From NCBI GenBank assembly GCA_934454655.1, contig CAKSFK010000010.1, forward strand, positions 1 through 64,000: a DNA stretch of 64,000 nucleotides, written 5' to 3'. Position 1 is the stretch's first letter, and each line of letters starts with the position of its first letter. Of this stretch, positions 26,970 to 36,086 are shown one piece after another. The notes below the pieces were generated by a model. The model was not told the DNA's origin. It did not search any database and saw nothing but the letters and a program-made list of their open reading frames with translations. The translations under genes were made by a program, and so were the position numbers. This DNA comes from an uncultured Eubacteriales bacterium (GTDB lineage: Bacteria; Bacillota; Clostridia; Oscillospirales; Acutalibacteraceae).

Positions 26970-29183
26970 TCATTCCCCCGTGCTCTGCGGTTCGGACACC
27001 TGTGTGCCGGAGGATGACGCCGAACTTTCCGCCGAGGACACTCCGGATGACGCCTGTTGCTCGGAAGAAGAGGCAACCGATGACGCATCCGCCGAGGAAA
27101 CCGCGGAAGAGCTTGCGATCGCGGAGCTTGACACCTCGGATGACGATACCGAGGGCTTGCTTGATACAACGGACGAAGTCTGCTTGTCTTTATCCGTCTT
27201 TTTAAAGTATGCGGAACCTTTTTTCACAACGTCGTCACTGTCGGTAAAGTCCTTTTTCTCAAGGTTTTTGTGAACCTCGGTCATAACATCCTTCCAAATT
27301 TTTGCTGCGGCGGCACCGTTTGAAACCTTGCTTTGGAAGTCAAAGCCGTACCACACCGAGCCGACATAGTAAGGCGTACCTGCTACCATCCATAAATCGT
27401 AAGATTCGCTTGAAGTACCTGTTTTTGCGTATGCTCGCATACGGTTATACCCGGCAATGCCTCTGCCCGTACCCTCGCTTCCGTATACGACCTCCTGCAG
27501 CAGATGGTTCATAACGGTTGCGGTGGCGGGGCTTATTGCCTGCGTTCCTGTTTCATCGTAATCAAACACAACTTCGCCGTTTGCTTTTTCAATTTTATAA
27601 TAGGTTGTGGGCTTGTGGTAAACGCCCTGATTGCCGAAAATTGCGTAAGCCGCGCAGGATTCGGTTGCGGTAAGCCCGTAGTTTGTGCCGCCCAGCGCCA
27701 GCGCCGCAAGGTTTTTATCCGACGTTACCAGGTGCTTGCAGCCCAGCTTGTTTACAAGGAAGTTGTACGAATCTTCAATTCCGACCTCCTGCAGCAACCT
27801 TACAGGCACGGTGTTCATTGATTTGCGTATAGCATAATTAAGCGAAACCGTACCCTTGTAATAGCCGTACCATTCCTTAGGTCCGCTTTTACCCTTTCCG
27901 TAATAATCCTTTATGGGCTGATCCAGAACCTTTGAGCTGTAGTTTACAATATCCTTTTCAACCGCAAGCGCGTAAACTCCTATCGGTTTCATTGTAGAAC
28001 CGGGCTGACGCGGAGATTTTGTGGCGCGGTTAAGCCCTCTGTTCGTGGTTTTTTCACCTGCTCCGCCGACAATGCCCATTATGTGTCCGCTGTAATCCAT
28101 AACCGTCATAGCCGACTGGGCGTTGACCTTTTCGCCGCGGGGGTTGACCGCGGTTTGCGGGAAATAGGTCTTAATGTCAAGGTACACCTTTTCCATTTGC
28201 GACTGAATATCCGGGTTAACGGTGGAATAAATTTTAAAGCCGCCGTTGTAGAACATTGTGGAGGCAACCTTTGTATCGCACTTGTATTTCTCAGCCAGAT
28301 CCTCAATTACCTGTTCTATAAGCGCGTCAACAAACCAGCTGTTAATTTCCGCCTCGTAGTCGTCCTCCTGCGAATTGTCAAGCTTAAGCTCTTCATTATA
28401 CGCCGCGTCGTACTCCTCGTAGGATATTTTTTTAAGCTCCAGCATTTTATCAAGCACAAGCCTGCGCCTTTTTTTGTTTTCCTCCGCTCCCTTTTCGGTC
28501 ATGGGATTGTATTTTGAGGGGTTGTTTGTTATTGCGGCAAGCGCCGTAGATTCGGTAAGCGTAAGCTGGCTTACATCCTTGTTAAAGTAGTAATTTGCCG
28601 CAACCTGCACGCCGCATATTCCGTTGCCGAGGGATATGGTGTTAAGGTAAGCCTCAAGAATCTCGGTTTTTGTAAGCTTTTTTGAAATGAGCAGCGCCCT
28701 TACAATTTCGCGGAATTTACGCATAGCGTCCTTATCGCGGTCATTCGTCACGTTTTTAATAAGCTGCTGCGTAATTGTTGAACCGCCGAATTCGGTTGAA
28801 TTGAATTTTAAAAACCTGTTTGCCACGGCGCCCGCCGTTCTTTTCCAGTCAACGCCGCGGTTTTCGTAAAACCGTTCGTCCTCAATCGCAATGAACGCTT
28901 CGCCGAGGTACTTCGGCATTTTATCAATGCTTGCCCAAATGCGGTTTTCACTGCCGTGCAGGCGCTGGTATTCCTCCCAGTTGCCCTTTTTGTTCTTAAC
29001 ATAAATAACGGAGGTCATATTAAGCTCCATATTCTTTATGCTGCTTACAATGCTGCCCGACGAGAAAAAGTCAATTTTTCTTTCCGACTTTATATAGGTA
29101 GGTATTACGAAAATAAGAAAGACCGTAGTTACAATAAGCAGTCCGGATAAGAAAACCGTAAGCTTTTTAAAAACCTTTTCCAT
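26970..29183 (-). CDS. Class A penicillin-binding protein
   Basis: 737 residues. A membrane anchor (about 5-28) is followed by a GT51 glycosyltransferase domain (FIAIEDERFYENRGVDWKRTAGA, GGSTITQQLIKNV) and a transpeptidase domain with catalytic SxxK in PGSTMKPIGVYAL, SMNTVPV-type SxN, and KTGTS. The last ~65 residues are a low-complexity Ser/Ala/Val tail, typical of surface-exposed cell-wall linkers. The ATG at 29183 has AAAGGAAGG before it; a longer reading lacks a ribosome binding site. It polymerises and crosslinks peptidoglycan. Confidence 0.94.
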   Translation of the reverse strand: MEKVFKKLTVFLSGLLIVTTVFLIFVIPTYIKSERKIDFFSSGSIVSSIKNMELNMTSVIYVKNKKGNWEEYQRLHGSENRIWASIDKMPKYLGEAFIAIEDERFYENRGVDWKRTAGAVANRFLKFNSTEFGGSTITQQLIKNVTNDRDKDAMRKFREIVRALLISKKLTKTEILEAYLNTISLGNGICGVQVAANYYFNKDVSQLTLTESTALAAITNNPSKYNPMTEKGAEENKKRRRLVLDKMLELKKISYEEYDAAYNEELKLDNSQEDDYEAEINSWFVDALIEQVIEDLAEKYKCDTKVASTMFYNGGFKIYSTVNPDIQSQMEKVYLDIKTYFPQTAVNPRGEKVNAQSAMTVMDYSGHIMGIVGGAGEKTTNRGLNRATKSPRQPGSTMKPIGVYALAVEKDIVNYSSKVLDQPIKDYYGKGKSGPKEWYGYYKGTVSLNYAIRKSMNTVPVRLLQEVGIEDSYNFLVNKLGCKHLVTSDKNLAALALGGTNYGLTATESCAAYAIFGNQGVYHKPTTYYKIEKANGEVVFDYDETGTQAISPATATVMNHLLQEVVYGSEGTGRGIAGYNRMRAYAKTGTSSESYDLWMVAGTPYYVGSVWYGFDFQSKVSNGAAAAKIWKDVMTEVHKNLEKKDFTDSDDVVKKGSAYFKKTDKDKQTSSVVSSKPSVSSSEVSSSAIASSSAVSSADASSVASSSEQQASSGVSSAESSASSSGTQVSEPQSTGE

Positions 29184-29217
29184 ATTCCGCTTCCTTCCTT
29201 TAAGTACATACACTCCG

Positions 29218-29246
29218 ATTATATCACTGTTGCGGATATTTATCAA
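29218..29246 (-). promoter_or_regulatory. Promoter of the PBP-trmO operon
   Basis: On the minus strand TTGATA, 17 bases, perfect TATAAT, about 35 bases upstream of the PBP start. Confidence 0.72.
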
Positions 29247-29318
29247 ATATTTTTTTAACATTCATATTTTATTTATAATTCGGTTGTATAATTTTTACAG
29301 CCGAACGGAGGAAATATT

Positions 29319-31928
29319 ATGCTTAAGTTAACCGATATAAAAAAGGATTATGTGACGGGCGATACAACAGTACACGCACTTAAAGGCGTGAACATTGAGT
29401 TCAGAAAAAGCGAATTTGTGTCAATACTCGGTCAGTCGGGCTGCGGCAAGACGACCCTTCTTAACATAATCGGGGGGCTGGACCGCTATACCGAGGGCGA
29501 CCTTTCCGTAAACGGGCGCTCCACAAAAACCTTTAAGGACAGGGATTGGGATAACTACCGCAACCACTCGGTAGGCTTTATTTTTCAAAGCTATAATCTT
29601 ATTCCTCACCAGAGCGTGCTTTCAAACGTGGAACTGGCGCTTACGCTTTCGGGCGTTTCCCGCGCCGAGCGGAGAAAAAGAGCCGAAGAAGCCTTGCGCC
29701 GCGTGGGACTCGGCGATCAGCTGAACAAAAAGCCAAACGAGATGTCGGGCGGACAAATGCAGAGGGTGGCAATAGCGCGGGCGCTTGTCAACAATCCCGA
29801 AATACTGCTTGCCGACGAACCGACCGGCGCGCTTGACAGCGAAACCTCCGTTCAGATAATGGAGCTTTTAAAGGAAATAGCAAAGGATCGCCTTGTAATA
29901 ATGGTTACGCACAACCCGGAGCTTGCAAAACAGTATTCCACAAGAATTATAAGGCTTCTTGACGGCAATATTACCGACGACAGTATGCCTTACAGCTCCG
30001 AAGAGGAAATTAAAGCCGTCGGGAAAACGACCAAACGCCCCTCTATGTCGTTTTTAACGGCGTTATCGCTTTCCCTTAATAACCTTATGACCAAAAAGGC
30101 GCGGACATTCCTCACCGCCTTTGCGGGGTCGATAGGTATCATAGGCATTGCGCTTATTCTTTCCCTTTCAAGCGGCGTTAACGCCTACATTGCAAAGGTG
30201 GAGGAGGACACCCTTTCAAGCTACCCCATAACGATTGAGCAGGCGGGAATGGATTTAAGCCAGCTTGCAAACGACCTTATGGGCAAGACAGAAGCCCCCG
30301 AAAACGGCGACCCCGACAAAATTTACAGCAACAATATTATGACCGAAATGATGTCCACAATGGTTAACGGCATTTCGGCTAACAATCTGGAGCTTTTAAA
30401 AGAGCATATCGAAAAAACGCCCGCGTTTAAGGAAAACACAAGCGAAATTGAGTATAAATATTCAACGGTTATGAATATTTACGATGAAAAAGGCAACAGA
30501 GTAAACCCGAACACGGTGTTTTCAACCGTTTTCGGGGAGGGCGCGGCGCAAAGCACGCAGATGTCGGGTATGTCGTCCTTCTCAAATACCGAGGTATGGA
30601 ACAGGCTTTTCGATAACGACGAATTCCTTAAAAAGCAGTACGACGTTGTTGCGGGACGTATGCCCGAAAAATACAACGAAATCGTACTGGCGGTGGACAA
30701 AAACAACCGCATAAGCGACTACACCCTTTATTCCCTTGGGCTTAAGGACTCGGCAGAGCTTGAGGATATGATGAAAAAGGCGAAGAACGGCGAGAAAATT
30801 GAGCCGACAGCCGAAACATCCTACACATTTGACGAGATACTGAACCTTAAATTCAAATTGCTCTGCAACACCGATTATTTTTCCGAAAATGCGGACGGAA
30901 CCTGGACGGACAGAACCGACGACGCGCTTTTTGTTGCCTCACAGCTTGACAAAGCGGGCGAAGAGATAAGCGTTGTGGGCATAATACGTCTGGCGGAAAA
31001 CTCCGTTTCCGACAAAACGAGCGGCTTTGTAGGCTATAAATCAGAGCTTATGGAGCACCTTATCGACAAGGTTAACGACAGCAAAATAGTAAAGCTGCAA
31101 AAGGACAATAAGGACACGGATATTTTTTCGGGCAAACCGTTTGAATCGGCTGTTACGGATATGACCTACGCACAGCTTACGGCGTATATCGCCACACTGC
31201 CCGAAAACGAGCAGGCGGAGTACAACGCGTATATAAATCAGATGGCGCAGTCGGGAATGAGCGAAGAACAGATTGCCGAACGCTTTAAAACCCTGATGCA
31301 GAAAAACAGCAAATCCGCAACCTATGACGGAAACTTAGAACTTATGGGCGTTTCGGACCTTAACAGCCCGTCGGTTATAAATATTTACCCCAAGGATTTT
31401 GAGGCAAAGGAAACCATATCCGACCTTATAAGCGATTACAATGACAAGGCGGCGGATAACGAGAAAATAACATATACCGATTATATCGGACTTATGCTCT
31501 CCTCGGTCACCACCATAATAAATGCCATAAGCTATATTCTTATTGCCTTTGTAAGCATTTCGCTTATAGTGTCATCAATAATGATAGGCATAATAACCTA
31601 CATCTCCGTGCTTGAACGCACAAAGGAAATAGGCATACTGCGCGCAATGGGCGCCTCAAGGCGTGACGTTTCAAGGGTGTTTAACGCCGAAACGCTTATA
31701 GTGGGCTTTGCCGCCGGCGCGATAGGAATAGGTATAACGCTTTTGCTGCTTATTCCGATAAACCTTATAATAGCATCACTTACCGATATTTCGGGTCTTG
31801 CGGTTCTGCCGGTTGCGGGAGCGGCGGCGCTTATAGCCATAAGTATGCTGCTCACCTTTATCGCAGGGCTGTTCCCGTCGAGACTGGCGGCAAAAAAAGA
31901 CCCCGTAAAGGCATTACGGAGCGAATAA
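29319..31928 (+). CDS. MacB-like ABC transporter, fused ATPase and FtsX-type permease
   Basis: 869 residues. Residues 1-225 are a LolD/MacB-type ATPase (Walker A GQSGCGKTT, IFQSYNLIPHQSVLSNVELAL, signature MSGGQMQR, Walker B ILLADEPTGALDSET). A membrane helix near 260 is followed by a large external domain of about 450 residues, then three FtsX helices at the C-terminus (SYILIAFVSISLIVSSIMIGI onward, with the conserved RTKEIGILRAMGASRRDVSRVF). Such mechanotransducing exporters move peptides or lipoproteins or signal across the membrane; the substrate is unknown. AACGGAGG precedes the ATG. Confidence 0.92.
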   Translation: MLKLTDIKKDYVTGDTTVHALKGVNIEFRKSEFVSILGQSGCGKTTLLNIIGGLDRYTEGDLSVNGRSTKTFKDRDWDNYRNHSVGFIFQSYNLIPHQSVLSNVELALTLSGVSRAERRKRAEEALRRVGLGDQLNKKPNEMSGGQMQRVAIARALVNNPEILLADEPTGALDSETSVQIMELLKEIAKDRLVIMVTHNPELAKQYSTRIIRLLDGNITDDSMPYSSEEEIKAVGKTTKRPSMSFLTALSLSLNNLMTKKARTFLTAFAGSIGIIGIALILSLSSGVNAYIAKVEEDTLSSYPITIEQAGMDLSQLANDLMGKTEAPENGDPDKIYSNNIMTEMMSTMVNGISANNLELLKEHIEKTPAFKENTSEIEYKYSTVMNIYDEKGNRVNPNTVFSTVFGEGAAQSTQMSGMSSFSNTEVWNRLFDNDEFLKKQYDVVAGRMPEKYNEIVLAVDKNNRISDYTLYSLGLKDSAELEDMMKKAKNGEKIEPTAETSYTFDEILNLKFKLLCNTDYFSENADGTWTDRTDDALFVASQLDKAGEEISVVGIIRLAENSVSDKTSGFVGYKSELMEHLIDKVNDSKIVKLQKDNKDTDIFSGKPFESAVTDMTYAQLTAYIATLPENEQAEYNAYINQMAQSGMSEEQIAERFKTLMQKNSKSATYDGNLELMGVSDLNSPSVINIYPKDFEAKETISDLISDYNDKAADNEKITYTDYIGLMLSSVTTIINAISYILIAFVSISLIVSSIMIGIITYISVLERTKEIGILRAMGASRRDVSRVFNAETLIVGFAAGAIGIGITLLLLIPINLIIASLTDISGLAVLPVAGAAALIAISMLLTFIAGLFPSRLAAKKDPVKALRSE

Positions 31929-31938
31929 AATAAAGGAA

Positions 31939-32225
31939 AGACTGTAAAACGTGAGTTTTACAGTCTCAGACTGTCGATAAACTCCGGTTTAACTTTGTTG
32001 CGGCGTTTACGCCGCATTTTGTTTTTCCGCTGACACGTGCGGCGGAAAAACTCATTGTAAGCGAAAAACCGCTTTTTCAACGGTTTTTCAAGGTCGCAGG
32101 GGTGGTATTGGCGGGGATAGAGTGCAGTCCGAAAATCTTTGATTTTCGAGCGAACGGCATCCCCGACCAAGAGCGTGTCGACTTTTTCGACACGCTCAGA
32201 CTGTAAAACGTGAGTTTTACAGTCT
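31939..32225 (+). repeat. 231-bp dispersed element flanked by duplicated terminator hairpins, copy 1
   Basis: Element 31967-32197 is about 90% identical by eye to 60494-60725. It begins CAGACTGTCGATAAA and ends TTTTTCGACACGCTC, forming imperfect terminal inverted repeats, and contains several hairpins (GCGGCG/CGCCGC, TTTTTCCGC/GCGGAAAAA, GAGCGTGTCGA/TCGACACGCTC). It is flanked on both sides by the same 28-base terminator stem-loop AGACTGTAAAACGTGAG-type sequence (31939-31966 and 32198-32225), the right one with the T-run. Open frames inside it are translations of the repeat, not genes. This fills most of the 31929-32346 gap. Confidence 0.85.
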
Positions 32226-32320
32226 TTTTTGTTCGTGCAGATAAAGGGGATCTGTACGAACAGCTTAGGCAAACGAGAAATCCGCACTCAAAAAACGGGT
32301 TTAGATTATTCTTTTTTGCC
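32225..32320. terminator. Hairpins between the 231-bp element and the TM2 gene
   Basis: GTTCGTGCAGAT/ATCTGTACGAAC (32231-32261) and a longer imperfect hairpin 32268-32320 (GGCAAACGAGAAATCC ... TTCTTTTTTGCC). The second lies at the 3' end of the minus-strand TM2 gene and resembles the hairpin after rpsR at 43868-43918. Confidence 0.55.
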
Positions 32321-32346
32321 TATATTAAGAGCTTTTACCCTTAATA

Positions 32347-32733
32347 TCACGGAATGTATGGGTTAGGTTTACCCAAAATCACGATAAAATCTGTAATCGG
32401 TCCTATAAGGCACAGTCCGAACGTAAAAACATACAAAAGACCCATACCTATTTTGCCCTCATAAAATTTGTGCAGACCAAAGTATCCCCCGATAATGCAC
32501 AGCACAAGCGCAACCCACTTGTTGCAAAGTCTGCCGGCGTAAACACCGTTGACGTTGGCGTTTGTGTTTGTGTTTACATTTTGCGAGGAATTTGAGTTGT
32601 TAATTACAATATTGGGGGTGTTTTCACCCTCAAGCTTTTCAACCTGTCTGCCGCAGAATGTGCATAAAACGGCGTCCTCGGGAATTTTTGCGCCGCAATG
32701 CTTACAGAATTTTGTTTTTATGGCAGTATCCAT
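32347..32733 (-). CDS. Zinc-ribbon and TM2 domain membrane protein
   Basis: 128 residues. The N-terminus is a zinc ribbon (CKHCGAKIPEDAVLCTFCG), then an Asn/Thr-rich linker (NSNSSQNVNTNTNANVNG), then a TM2 domain with two helices and the motif GGYFGLHKFYEGKIGMGLLY. Function unknown; TM2 proteins are widespread. GGGAGGGA precedes the ATG at 32733. It is divergent from an XRE regulator, with an operator close to each promoter. Confidence 0.88.
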   Translation of the reverse strand: MDTAIKTKFCKHCGAKIPEDAVLCTFCGRQVEKLEGENTPNIVINNSNSSQNVNTNTNANVNGVYAGRLCNKWVALVLCIIGGYFGLHKFYEGKIGMGLLYVFTFGLCLIGPITDFIVILGKPNPYIP

Positions 32734-32749
32734 ATTATCCCTCCCAAAT

Positions 32750-32821
32750 TGACATTCAGTGAATGTCATATTTTAAAATATTATAGCATATAATTTTTTC
32801 GTTGACAAGCACTAAATGTCA
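32750..32821. promoter_or_regulatory. Divergent promoters with two XRE-type operators
   Basis: Operator 1 (32750-32768) is TGACATTCA-G-TGAATGTCA, a perfect 9-bp inverted repeat. Operator 2 (32803-32821) is TGACAAGCACTAAATGTCA, matching operator 1 at 14 of 19 positions. The minus-strand promoter for the TM2 gene has TTGTCA (32803-32808, inside operator 2), 17 bases, TATAAT (32780-32785). A plus-strand TTGACA at 32749-32754 overlaps operator 1. The XRE protein at 32836 is the likely ligand. Confidence 0.7.
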
Positions 32822-32835
32822 AAGGAAGAAAAATT

Positions 32836-33084
32836 ATGTTTATAAACAAAAACTCAGAGGGATTAAACAACATCTGTGGCAAAAACGTATATGTTTTTCG
32901 CAAACAGATGAATATATCACAACGTATTCTTGCGGATATGTTACAGCTGGACGGGCTGGATATTGATAAAAACGCCGTGCAGAGGATTGAGTGCGGCAAA
33001 AGGTTTGTAACGGATATTGAACTTGTGCACATTGCGAATGTTTTAAAACACAAGGTGACGGAGCTGCTTGACATTGCGGATTGA
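32836..33084 (+). CDS. XRE family helix-turn-helix regulator
   Basis: 82 residues. The HTH spans about 18-70 (VFRKQMNISQRILADMLQLDG, NAVQRIECGKRFVTDIELVHIANVLK). It has no effector domain. AAAGGAAG precedes the ATG. Two related inverted repeats cover the divergent promoters, so autoregulation and control of the TM2 gene are likely. Confidence 0.85.
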   Translation: MFINKNSEGLNNICGKNVYVFRKQMNISQRILADMLQLDGLDIDKNAVQRIECGKRFVTDIELVHIANVLKHKVTELLDIAD

Positions 33085-33130
33085 ATTTTGGGCCTTTTTT
33101 AAAAGAATGCTGCCGTTTTTCATTTTATAC

Positions 33131-33158
33131 TTGAAAATAACGCGTCTTGGCGTATAAT
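33131..33158 (+). promoter_or_regulatory. Promoter of the antiporter gene
   Basis: TTGAAA, 16 bases, TATAAT, about 25-30 bases before the start codon. Confidence 0.65.
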
Positions 33159-33180
33159 TATAATATCTGAAAATAAAGGG

Positions 33181-34386
33181 ATGTTAAAATTGGGAGCATA
33201 CGGTTATCTGCTCGCGCTGGCGCTTATTCTTCTGTTTACAAAAATTTTCGGTCTTGCTTCGGCAAGGGTTCATCTGCCGCAGGTGGTGGGCGCACTGCTT
33301 GCCGGAATTATTTTAGGACCGAGCGGCATAGGAATATTACACCAGTCGGACTTTCTTGTTAAAACCGCCGAGATAGGCGTAATAATGCTTATGTTCATCG
33401 CCGGAATAGATACCGACATTGAGGAGCTTAAGCACACAGGCCCTGCCGCCTGCCTTATAGCCTCGCTCGGGGTGCTTGTGCCGATATTGGGGTGCGGTGC
33501 GGTTTATTATTTCTTTTTTGCACACGGCTTTACTTATGCCAACATAATAAAATCGGCATTTGTGGGCATTGTATTTGCGGCAACCTCGGTAAGTATAACG
33601 GTTGAAACGCTTAACGAAATGGGCAAGCTTAAGACTCACGTGGGCGCAACGCTTCTTTCGGCGGCAATAATAGACGATATAATAGGTATTGTGGTTTTAA
33701 GCGTTCTTTCCGCAATGGGGGATAAATCCGTAAACCCCGGTGTTGTCACACTTAAAATACTCGCATTTTTTGTGTTCACCGGCATTGTGGGCTTTGCGGT
33801 GTATCAAATATTCAAACGCATCGCCGTAAATCACGCCACAAGCCGCCGCGTTGCGGTTTGGGCGCTTGCGTTCTGCTTTATAATGTCGTACTGCGCGGAG
33901 AGATTTTTCGGCGTTGCGGATATAACCGGCGCGTATTTCGCGGGCGTTATACTCTGTAACCTTACCGATTCGAGAAAATATGTTGCAAAAAAGGTCACGG
34001 CGGCTTCATACCTTGTGTTCTCGCCTGTGTTTTTTGCGGGCATCGGTCTAAAAACCGACCTTTCGGGCATTAACGCAAATATAATTGTTTTTGCGCTTGT
34101 GCTGGCGGTAACGGCGGTTATAACAAAGATAATCGGCTGCGGGCTGGGCGCTAAGATCTGCAAAATGAGCAATCACGAATCGCTTACGGTAGGCGTGGGA
34201 ATGGTTGCGCGCGGAGAGGTTGCGCTTATGGTGGCGCAAAAGGGAATAGACAGCGGCAACATTGACCCTAAGGTTTTTCCCGCAATAGTACTTTGCGTTG
34301 TTGTTGCTGCGCTTCTTACGCCCGTGCTTTTAAAGCTTGTTATCTCGCACGGCGAAAAAACGCCCGAAACGGCGGTTTCGGTTTGA
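33181..34386 (+). CDS. Monovalent cation:proton antiporter (CPA2 family)
   Basis: About 400 residues, 12 predicted membrane helices. Landmarks are VVGALLAGIILGPSGIG, IGVIMLMFIAGIDTDIEEL and the ion-binding double aspartate in SAAIIDDIIGIVVLSVL. There is no C-terminal TrkA-N domain. It probably exchanges Na+ or K+ for protons at the cytoplasmic membrane. The start is uncertain: AAAGGG directly abuts the ATG at 33181 (no spacing), whereas a TTG at 33190 lies nine bases after it. Confidence 0.9.
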   Translation: MLKLGAYGYLLALALILLFTKIFGLASARVHLPQVVGALLAGIILGPSGIGILHQSDFLVKTAEIGVIMLMFIAGIDTDIEELKHTGPAACLIASLGVLVPILGCGAVYYFFFAHGFTYANIIKSAFVGIVFAATSVSITVETLNEMGKLKTHVGATLLSAAIIDDIIGIVVLSVLSAMGDKSVNPGVVTLKILAFFVFTGIVGFAVYQIFKRIAVNHATSRRVAVWALAFCFIMSYCAERFFGVADITGAYFAGVILCNLTDSRKYVAKKVTAASYLVFSPVFFAGIGLKTDLSGINANIIVFALVLAVTAVITKIIGCGLGAKICKMSNHESLTVGVGMVARGEVALMVAQKGIDSGNIDPKVFPAIVLCVVVAALLTPVLLKLVISHGEKTPETAVSV

Positions 34387-34412
34387 CAGTAACAGGTATT
34401 TTGTGATATACT
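34383..34412 (+). promoter_or_regulatory. Promoter of serS
   Basis: TTGACA overlapping the antiporter stop codon, an 18-base spacer, and TATACT. The leader is only about 25 bases, so there is no room for a T-box. Confidence 0.7.
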
Positions 34413-34443
34413 TGTATTAATATTTTAACGGGGGAATTATTGA

Positions 34444-35748
34444 ATGCTGGATATAAAATTTATTTGCGAAAATCCGGAGCTTGTAAGGGAAAACATTAAA
34501 AAGAAATTTGAGGATAAAAAGCTTCCGCTTGTGGATGAAATAATATCGCTTTACGGCGAAAAGTGCGGAGCTAACAACCGCGCCAACGAATTAAGGGCAA
34601 ACCGCAACAAAATAAGCAAGCAGATAGGCGCGCTTATGGCTCAGGGCAAGCGTGACGAGGCGGAAGAGATGAAGCGCCTTGTAAACGAGCAGGCGGAAGA
34701 GCTTAAAGCGCTTGAAGAAAAAGAAAACGAACTGCAAAAGCGTGTCACCGAAATTCAGATGAAAATACCGAATATTGTGGACAGCAGCGTTCCCGTCGGA
34801 AAAGACGACAGCGAAAACGTTGAGGTAAAGCAGTTCGGCGAACAGACCCATCCGGATTTTGAAGTGCCGTACCACACCGACATTATGCAGCTGTTCAACG
34901 GCATTGATAAGGACGCCGCTGGCAGAGTTGCGGGCGAAGGCTTTTATTACCTTATGGGCGATATTGCAAGACTTCACTCGGCGGTTCTTGCCTATGCAAG
35001 GGATTTTATGATAGATAAGGGATTTACCTACTGCGTTCCGCCCTTTATGATAAGAAGCAAGGTTGTAACCGGCGTTATGAGCTTTGAGGAAATGGACGCG
35101 ATGATGTATAAGATAGAGGGCGAGGACCTTTATCTTATAGGCACGTCCGAACATTCTATGATAGGTAAGTTTATCGACACAATAACCCCCGAAGAAAGCC
35201 TGCCCCTTACTCTTACAAGCTATTCGCCCTGCTTCCGCAAGGAAAAGGGCGCGCACGGAATTGAGGAGCGCGGAATTTACCGTATTCACCAGTTTGAAAA
35301 GCAGGAAATGATAGTTATCTGCCGCCCCGAAGAGAGTATGGAGTGGTTTAACAAGATGTGGAGCTACTCGGTAGAGCTGTTCCGCAGTATGGATATACCG
35401 GTAAGAACACTTGAGTGCTGTACGGGCGATCTTGCGGACTTAAAGGTCAAGTCATACGATGTTGAGGCTTGGTCGCCGAAGCAGAACAAATATTTTGAGG
35501 TATGCTCCTGCTCAAACCTCGGCGACGCGCAGGCAAGACGCCTCGGCATAAGGGTCAAGGGCACGGACGGCAGAAAATACCTTGCCCACACCCTTAACAA
35601 CACGGTTGTTGCTCCTCCCCGTATGCTTATTGCTTTCCTTGAAAACAATTTGCGTTATGACGGCGAGCATTACAGCGTGCTTATTCCGAAAGCACTGCAG
35701 CCGTATATGGGCGGCAAGACCGTTCTTACAACAGACAAGACTCTGTAA
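34444..35748 (+). CDS. serS: Seryl-tRNA synthetase
   Basis: 434 residues, normal length. The N-terminal coiled-coil arm (about 30-105, rich in Lys/Glu) contacts the long variable arm of tRNA-Ser. Class II motifs follow: SYSPCFRKEKGAHGIEERGIYRIHQFEKQEM (motif 2) and LNNTVVAPPRMLIAFLENN (motif 3), with TSEHSMIGKF binding serine. It charges tRNA-Ser, and selenocysteine tRNA if present. AACGGGGGAA precedes the ATG. Confidence 0.97.
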   Translation: MLDIKFICENPELVRENIKKKFEDKKLPLVDEIISLYGEKCGANNRANELRANRNKISKQIGALMAQGKRDEAEEMKRLVNEQAEELKALEEKENELQKRVTEIQMKIPNIVDSSVPVGKDDSENVEVKQFGEQTHPDFEVPYHTDIMQLFNGIDKDAAGRVAGEGFYYLMGDIARLHSAVLAYARDFMIDKGFTYCVPPFMIRSKVVTGVMSFEEMDAMMYKIEGEDLYLIGTSEHSMIGKFIDTITPEESLPLTLTSYSPCFRKEKGAHGIEERGIYRIHQFEKQEMIVICRPEESMEWFNKMWSYSVELFRSMDIPVRTLECCTGDLADLKVKSYDVEAWSPKQNKYFEVCSCSNLGDAQARRLGIRVKGTDGRKYLAHTLNNTVVAPPRMLIAFLENNLRYDGEHYSVLIPKALQPYMGGKTVLTTDKTL

Positions 35749-35803
35749 CAAACACCTCGATGCCGCATAGTATGTTATTAAAACGGCATTGGGAGATACA
35801 GGA

Positions 35804-36025
35804 ATGAGAAGCCTTAATAACATTGAACCGGGGGAAAGGGCAACGGTTAAGGAAATAATAACCGAGGGCGCAATGCGCCGCCGCCTTCTGGATATAGGTC
35901 TTGCCCCCGAAACCGCGGTTGAGTGCGTAGGTAAAAGCCCGCCGGGCGATCCCAAAGCTTTTCTGATAAGGGGAGCGATCATTGCAATACGGTCGGAAGA
36001 TTGCCGCGGAATACTTATACACTGA
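35804..36025 (+). CDS. feoA: FeoA-like SH3 domain protein
   Basis: 73 residues, the whole FeoA domain: LNNIEPGERATVKEI, MRRRLLDIGLAPETAVECVG, DPKAFLIRGAIIAIRSEDCRGI. FeoA supports the ferrous iron transporter FeoB, but no feoB is adjacent, so it may act in trans or in another role. I use the ATG at 35804, preceded by GGGAG; an earlier TTG five codons upstream overlaps that site. It follows serS by 55 bases. Confidence 0.85.
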   Translation: MRSLNNIEPGERATVKEIITEGAMRRRLLDIGLAPETAVECVGKSPPGDPKAFLIRGAIIAIRSEDCRGILIH

Positions 36026-36045
36026 TAAAAAAATAAAAGCAAAAA

Positions 36046-36083
36046 AAGAGCATACCCGCCGAATTATCGGCGGGTATGCTTTT
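36046..36083. terminator. Bidirectional terminator between feoA and bioY
   Basis: AGCATACCCGCCGA/TCGGCGGGTATGCT with a short loop, flanked by A-runs on the left and TTTTG on the right, between convergent genes. Confidence 0.85.
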
Positions 36084-36086
36084 GAT

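Noticed and set aside
31958..32287. Open frame of about 109 codons on the minus strand with a near copy at 60493-60699
   Set aside because: Both are translations of the 231-bp repeat, run through its hairpins and terminator copies, and have no ribosome binding site or protein family.
34389..34443. T-box leader for serS
   Set aside because: The leader from the predicted promoter is only about 25 bases, far too short for a T-box.
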